The notes under the pieces: model-generated
What the model saw: only the letters and a program-made list of their open reading frames with translations
Databases searched by the model: none
What the model was told of the DNA's origin: nothing
Program-made: the position numbers and the translations under genes
Source: Candidatus Pollutiaquabacter sp.
Lineage (GTDB): Bacteria; Bacteroidota; Bacteroidia; AKYH767-A; 2013-40CM-41-45
Direction of reading: 5' to 3'
Assembly (NCBI GenBank): GCA_947465495.1
Contig: CANIAS010000011.1
Location: forward strand, 1 to 56,285
DNA: 56,285 bases
In this document: positions 52,339 through 56,285 of the stretch, piece by piece
Position numbering within the stretch: the first letter of the stretch is position 1
Layout of the letters: every line of letters begins with the position of its first letter

Positions 52339-53331
52339 TTATTTCAACTGATCACTGAGCAGCTTCATCTCGATACGGGGAGATACCTTTTCGTATAGCA
52401 CACGATATACCGAGTCGGTGATGGGCATGTGCACTTTGTATTTACGGTTTAATTCGTAGATGCACTTTGTGGCATAATAACCTTCGGCCACCATATTCAT
52501 TTCGAGCTGCGCTACTTTTACAGAATATCCTTTACCGACCATGGTTCCGAAGAGTCTGTTTCTGGAAAATGAAGAATACGCTGTCACCAGCAAATCGCCT
52601 AGGTACGCTGAATCATTGATATCGCGGTTGATGGGATGAACGGCATCTACGAAACGTTTTATTTCCTGAATGGCATTCGAAATTAAAACAGCCAGGTAGT
52701 TGTCGCCGTATCCGACCCCATGAGCGATACCGCCGGCAATCGCGAAAACATTTTTCAGTACCGCAGAATATTCGGTGCCATAAATATCATCACTCACCGT
52801 TGTCTTGATATACCGACAATTCATCATGGATGCTAACATGTCGGCATTTGTAGTATTCTGACAGGCGATTGTGAGGTAGGATAAACGTTCCATGGCGACT
52901 TCTTCCGCATGACACGGACCTGTGATGACTCCAATCTGCCCGACTGGAATTTCATAGGTGCTATTCAGGAAATCACCAACAATTAGTAATTCATCGGGAA
53001 TAATTCCTTTGATGGCGGAAAATACCATCTTGCCTTTAAAATCGTGTGGGGTGATTCCACTTAAGGAGGGCTTCAAAAAGGCGGAGGGAACTGCAAGAAT
53101 GATAATGTCAGCATGATGAATGGCTGCAGCTAAATCGTTGGTGACTTGCACACGTTCAGGATCGATGACCACATCGCTTAAGTAATTCGGATTATGGCGG
53201 TATTTACGCAGAAAATCTGCAGTATCATGACTGCGTACCCACCAATGAATTGTCTCCACATTATTAGAGAGAATTTTGATGAGTGCAGTAGCCCAGCTAC
53301 CGCCGCCGATAACAGAAATGATAGGTTTCAT
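52339..53331 (-). CDS. gpsA: NAD(P)-dependent glycerol-3-phosphate dehydrogenase
   Basis: GpsA reduces dihydroxyacetone phosphate to sn-glycerol 3-phosphate for phospholipid synthesis in the cytoplasm. The 330 residues start with the coenzyme loop VIGGGSWATALIKIL. They continue with the NPNYLSDV block, AVPSAFLKPSL, VFSAIKGI, ITGPCHAEEVAMERLSY and the active-site region AVLKNVFAIAGGIAHG with the catalytic Lys. The end (NMVAEGYYATKCIYEL and ITDSVYRVLYE) is typical. It converges with uvrC and is co-oriented with the upstream peptidase. Confidence 0.95.
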   Translation of the reverse strand: MKPIISVIGGGSWATALIKILSNNVETIHWWVRSHDTADFLRKYRHNPNYLSDVVIDPERVQVTNDLAAAIHHADIIILAVPSAFLKPSLSGITPHDFKGKMVFSAIKGIIPDELLIVGDFLNSTYEIPVGQIGVITGPCHAEEVAMERLSYLTIACQNTTNADMLASMMNCRYIKTTVSDDIYGTEYSAVLKNVFAIAGGIAHGVGYGDNYLAVLISNAIQEIKRFVDAVHPINRDINDSAYLGDLLVTAYSSFSRNRLFGTMVGKGYSVKVAQLEMNMVAEGYYATKCIYELNRKYKVHMPITDSVYRVLYEKVSPRIEMKLLSDQLK

Positions 53332-53411
53332 ACGATCACAAAGATGTGAAATTTAATTCGCACATCACGTTGACTGCAAGTGGTTGGTGCAACAAAAGTG
53401 GATGGGTAGCC

Positions 53412-55085
53412 TCAGAAAACAACTTCTTTTTCGAATACGTCTTTACCACGCCTAATTTTTACTTTCACTGCATCGCCGTGCTTGAATTTTCCAAGCGCTT
53501 TCATATAGCTCATCATATCGACAACTGTATACTCGCCAATTTGAATGACGATGTCGCCCGACTCGAAACCTGCTTTTGATGCGGGCTTACCATCGGTGAC
53601 CCCATCGATTCGCATGCCTTCACCATCGAAGGCATAATCAGGCACTACACCCAGTGTGACTTTGAATTTAGGGGCGTTTTCGTTTTGGTCGTCTTTTGTT
53701 TTTGCGAATACCAATTTACCATCGTTGGCGGTAAGAGTGATCGTGTTCAGGATCATGTGAATGATGGATACTTCGCCATCGTAATTGATAAGGTCGGCAT
53801 CGTCCGATGGTTTGTGGTAATCTGAATGCGTACCGCTGAAAAAATGTAACACTGGTATATTTTGCAAATAAAACGACGTATGATCGCTTGGGCCAACACC
53901 CGATTCGGTTTGCTTGATACGGATATTATCGACTGAAATAGAATCCATCAGCGTTTTCCATCGTGTTGAAGTACCGCTACCGCTGATGATAAGTGCTTTG
54001 TCGTCAGACTTTAATCGACCGACCATATCCAGGTTGATCATGTAATTGACGGTGCCGAGATCGAAAGTAGCGTTCTTAACGAAGTTATTAGACCCGAGCA
54101 GACCTTTTTCTTCGCCGGAGAAAGCGATGAAAATATAATTATTTGTTTTTGGGCCTTCTGCTTTTAACTGACGTGCCAATTCGATGAGTGCTGCTGTTCC
54201 GCTGGCATTATCATCCGCACCGTTGTGTATAGCACGCGTGCCGCGGTAGAGAGAACCTTCATCGCCATAACCTAGATGATCGTAGTGGGCGCCAATCACG
54301 ATGTTGTATTTTGCTTTGTTGTTAATCATGCCAACGACGTTGTAACCCGTTTTCATGATTTTATTGATATCAGTACCAAGCGTGATGTTGGTAATCACAC
54401 TATCCCGAAGCAATTCTGCGGCTTTGCCTTTTGCGAAAATCACAGGCAAGCTGGTCGGTGAAATGCGATTGTTGAAGTCAGGTTCTGGAATGGTGAGGGA
54501 GGTATCGCTGTTGATAAAGATGACACCGGTAGCGCCACGTTGTATGGCACCATCGATTCGTTTTCGTAAATCAGTCCACTCTGCAAATTTGCCGTGAGGG
54601 TTATTACCATCAGGTGTACCGTATTCCATCACAAAGATTTTTTTGTTCAGGCCGGTTTTACCGAGGTAATCTTGTTGTTGAAGCCCCGGATCATCGATTC
54701 CAAATCCTACGCGCACGATGTAACCTGTGACATTGGAGTTGGATGAGTAGGGAAGTGGAACGAAGTCGCTTGGCGCTACAAAGGTGTGGTTGTTGATGTA
54801 CAACTGAGTGCCCGGTCCGAAAGAGGCACCTCTCGGAAACGTGTAGGATTGCAGGAATCCTTTTCGACCTTTTGGACGAAGGTGGAGAAGTTCAAATTGA
54901 TCGACGATATAATCACGGGCCTTGATGGCGCCAGGTTCGCCGGTTTCACGACCTTCGTATTCATCGGAAGCTAGAAATGTGATGTGTTCTTGCAGCTTCA
55001 ATTTTAGTTGTGAATCGGTAAGGGGTATGCGAGTTGATACGCACGCAGTCAAAAGTAGGAGCGCAAGTAGCGAAGTACGTTTCAT
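53412..55085 (-). CDS. M28-family aminopeptidase-like lipoprotein with PA and PDZ domains
   Basis: This 557-residue lipoprotein has the lipobox LLLTAC near residues 10-15. A PA domain spans about 110-225 (IVRVGFGI, IDGAIQRGATGVIFI). The M28 catalytic domain, about 235-450, has zinc ligands in GAHYDHLGYG, HNGADDNASG and FSGEEKGLLGS, an Asp in INLDMVG, and the His in THSDYHKPSDD. The C-terminal PDZ domain, about 470-557 (VTDGKPASKAGFESGDIVIQIG), may hold substrate C-termini. It likely acts on peptides at the outer membrane or in the periplasm. It shares the M28 fold with the product at 49083 but differs in architecture. It is 80 bases upstream of gpsA. Confidence 0.92.
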   Translation of the reverse strand: MKRTSLLALLLLTACVSTRIPLTDSQLKLKLQEHITFLASDEYEGRETGEPGAIKARDYIVDQFELLHLRPKGRKGFLQSYTFPRGASFGPGTQLYINNHTFVAPSDFVPLPYSSNSNVTGYIVRVGFGIDDPGLQQQDYLGKTGLNKKIFVMEYGTPDGNNPHGKFAEWTDLRKRIDGAIQRGATGVIFINSDTSLTIPEPDFNNRISPTSLPVIFAKGKAAELLRDSVITNITLGTDINKIMKTGYNVVGMINNKAKYNIVIGAHYDHLGYGDEGSLYRGTRAIHNGADDNASGTAALIELARQLKAEGPKTNNYIFIAFSGEEKGLLGSNNFVKNATFDLGTVNYMINLDMVGRLKSDDKALIISGSGTSTRWKTLMDSISVDNIRIKQTESGVGPSDHTSFYLQNIPVLHFFSGTHSDYHKPSDDADLINYDGEVSIIHMILNTITLTANDGKLVFAKTKDDQNENAPKFKVTLGVVPDYAFDGEGMRIDGVTDGKPASKAGFESGDIVIQIGEYTVVDMMSYMKALGKFKHGDAVKVKIRRGKDVFEKEVVF

Positions 55086-55260
55086 GGTTTAAAATTACGC
55101 AATTGTAGGATTACTTTAACTCTAGTACTACTTTCCCAAGACGTTATAAGGTCATAGCCAGGGCATTCACATCAGCTTGTCGCCATGCAAGAAATTGATA
55201 TCTTCGAAGTAACGGTTTCACCCCTAATAACCCTATAGTATTGATTATTTTAAACAGTGA

Positions 55261-55677
55261 ATGATGAGCACATTAAAAATTACGGTTCAAGCGACAATAT
55301 CAGCAGCTAGAAGCAAAGTATGGGACTATTACACCAACCCGAAGCACATTATAAATTGGAATTTTGCAGATCCAAGCTGGCATTGTCCATCTGCATCAAA
55401 TGACCTAGTTGTTGGCGGTCGATTTGTTGCTAAAATGGAAGCCCGAGATGGAAGTTTTGGATTTGTCTTCGAGGCCGTGTATACTGAGATTATTGAAGGA
55501 GAGATGTTCGCCTACGGATTCGAAGGACGAACTATAACAGTTGAGTTTAAGGATGTAATTGGACATACCCTGGTCACCGTTTCATTTGATCCTGAAACAG
55601 AAAATCCAATTGAATTGCAAAGGAACGGATGGCAAGCCATACTTGACAACTTCAAACAGTATACAGAAAGAAATTAA
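55261..55677 (+). CDS. SRPBCC (AHSA1-type) START-like domain protein
   Basis: This 138-residue cytoplasmic protein has the SRPBCC/AHSA1 pattern. The N-terminal strand ITVQATISAARSKVWDYYTNPKHIINWNFADPSWHC is followed by GGRFVAKMEARDGS, the FEAVYTEIIEGEMFAYGFE strand pair, VTVSFDP, and a final helix NGWQAILDNFKQY. The fold makes a deep hydrophobic pocket for a small ligand, which is unknown here. Two ATGs lie in tandem (55261 and 55264); I use the first. It is followed by a DUF1801 gene, a pairing often seen for such small proteins. Confidence 0.85.
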   Translation: MMSTLKITVQATISAARSKVWDYYTNPKHIINWNFADPSWHCPSASNDLVVGGRFVAKMEARDGSFGFVFEAVYTEIIEGEMFAYGFEGRTITVEFKDVIGHTLVTVSFDPETENPIELQRNGWQAILDNFKQYTERN

Positions 55678-55741
55678 CCGAAAGTAAAACATGAACTACC
55701 TTCAATTATAAAAAATAGGTGTTGCTAAACTTGCTCTAACA

Positions 55742-55758
55742 TCCATACAAAGTATGGA
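55742..55758. other. Small perfect hairpin downstream of the SRPBCC gene
   Basis: TCCATAC-AAA-GTATGGA has 7-bp arms and a 3-base loop, 65 bases after the SRPBCC stop. No T-run follows, so a terminator role is doubtful. Confidence 0.35.
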
Positions 55759-55931
55759 ATACGGCAAACTCGGATTAATTTGTCTAGCTGAAAAGTAATC
55801 ATGTGCAATCAAAAAATCTATTCACTGCGATATACTGGCTATTACTTCAGAACTTCATGATGTAACACCTACTTGTACCATTGTTAATTTTAATTTACTT
55901 ATTAAATGAAGAGTTGCGTAGCAGGTTGTTT

Positions 55932-55961
55932 TTTGAAAGGTAAAATCAAATGTTATTTTTG
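55932..55961 (+). promoter_or_regulatory. Promoter of the DUF1801 gene
   Basis: TTTG (55932-55935), an 18-base spacer and TATTTTTG (55954-55961) form the best -33/-7 match in the window. The GTG start is only 8 bases after the -7 element, which predicts a leaderless mRNA. Confidence 0.6.
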
Positions 55962-55968
55962 AAGCAAC

Positions 55969-56285
55969 GTGCTGAATCAAATAAACAGCTATATTAATCG
56001 TCAATCAGAACCGAAACGTAGTGAGATGCTAGCGTTGCATCGCATGGTTATGGAAATAATGCCGCACTGCAAATTGTGGTTTTTAGATGGTAAGGACGAT
56101 AACGGCAAGGTTGTCGCTAACCCTAATATTGGATATGGAAGTCACGCCATACAATATGCAGGTGGTAGAACTAAAGAGTTTTATCAAATCGGTATTAGTG
56201 CCAATCAAACCGGCATTTCGGTCTACATTTTTGGCATAAACGATAAAAAATACCTATTCGATAACTACGCAGATAAAATTGGTAA
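55969..56285 (+). CDS. DUF1801 (YdhG-like) protein, 3' truncated by window end
   Basis: The open frame runs off the window. It starts at a GTG at 55969 (a stop lies 9 bases upstream), and about 105 residues are visible. It begins with helices NQINSYINRQSEPKRSEMLAL and HRMVMEIMPHCKLWF, followed by GYGSHAIQYAGGRTKEFYQIGIS and VYIFGINDKKYLFDNY. This pattern is DUF1801, a small alpha/beta fold that often accompanies SRPBCC and related stress proteins; its function is unknown. The start choice is supported by the promoter directly upstream. The last part is missing. Confidence 0.75.
   Translation, partial: MLNQINSYINRQSEPKRSEMLALHRMVMEIMPHCKLWFLDGKDDNGKVVANPNIGYGSHAIQYAGGRTKEFYQIGISANQTGISVYIFGINDKKYLFDNYADKIG

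Noticed and set aside
55709-55873. TAGGTGTT and AACACCTA, 8-bp inverted arms about 150 bases apart around small genes, reminiscent of an integron attC
   Set aside because: The RYYYAAC/GTTRRRY core pattern is not met, and there is no integrase or cassette series in the window.

Overview
The window reads as chromosomal DNA of a Bacteroidota bacterium. Evidence: five predicted exported proteins carry type IX secretion (T9SS) or gliding-type C-terminal sorting domains (3373, 7957, 13086, 30204, 37075). The promoters visible are of the Bacteroidota type (-7 element TAnnTTTG, sometimes with TTTG/TTG about 18-20 bases upstream). Start sites mostly lack Shine-Dalgarno sequences. Typical family members of the phylum are present (DUF5777 barrel, long PurF, DksA-like protein with a Lys/Ala/Pro tail, TMTC-like TPR membrane protein). 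I see no phage, IS element, CRISPR array, rRNA or tRNA.

Layout. 1-7760: a truncated PfkB sugar kinase, a Cys-rich four-helix copper-binding protein, a YdcZ-type transporter, a relic of a heavy-metal-binding domain, a PhnA/YjdM protein, a nitroreductase, two alpha/beta hydrolases, a cold-shock protein, an SDR and a Tat-exported Fe/Mn superoxide dismutase. 7957-15560: two large T9SS cargo proteins, a CotH-kinase/lamin-tail protein and an FN3/purple-acid-phosphatase protein. 15693-21494: a DEAD-box helicase, then a minus-strand mobA-fdhD-fdhF(YdeP) molybdoenzyme operon preceded by a 19-bp palindrome, and a DUF2625 protein. 21628-28321: the lower kynurenine (3-hydroxyanthranilate) pathway: ALDH, an SDR-like protein, 3-hydroxyanthranilate dioxygenase and ACMSD, with a TMTC-like membrane protein inside the operon. 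A matching 2-aminomuconate deaminase (RidA family) lies about 15 kb away at 43236.

28408-31049: a minus-strand set comprising an outer-membrane beta-barrel, two monoheme-type lipoproteins with unusual heme motifs (CX6CH and CX4CH) and a T9SS-exported CXXCH protein. This is a candidate envelope electron-transfer module and the least described system here. 31222-39393: a two-component pair, PurF, a SIMPL protein, Asd and another lamin-tail T9SS protein. 39397-48257: a giant AsmA-like protein co-oriented with RidA, then IleS and a DksA-like protein with a histone-H1-like tail. 48412-56285: lspA-M28 peptidase-uvrC, gpsA, a PDZ-containing M28 lipoprotein peptidase, an SRPBCC protein and a DUF1801 gene cut by the window end.

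All functional calls rest on motif recognition by eye; no database search was run.
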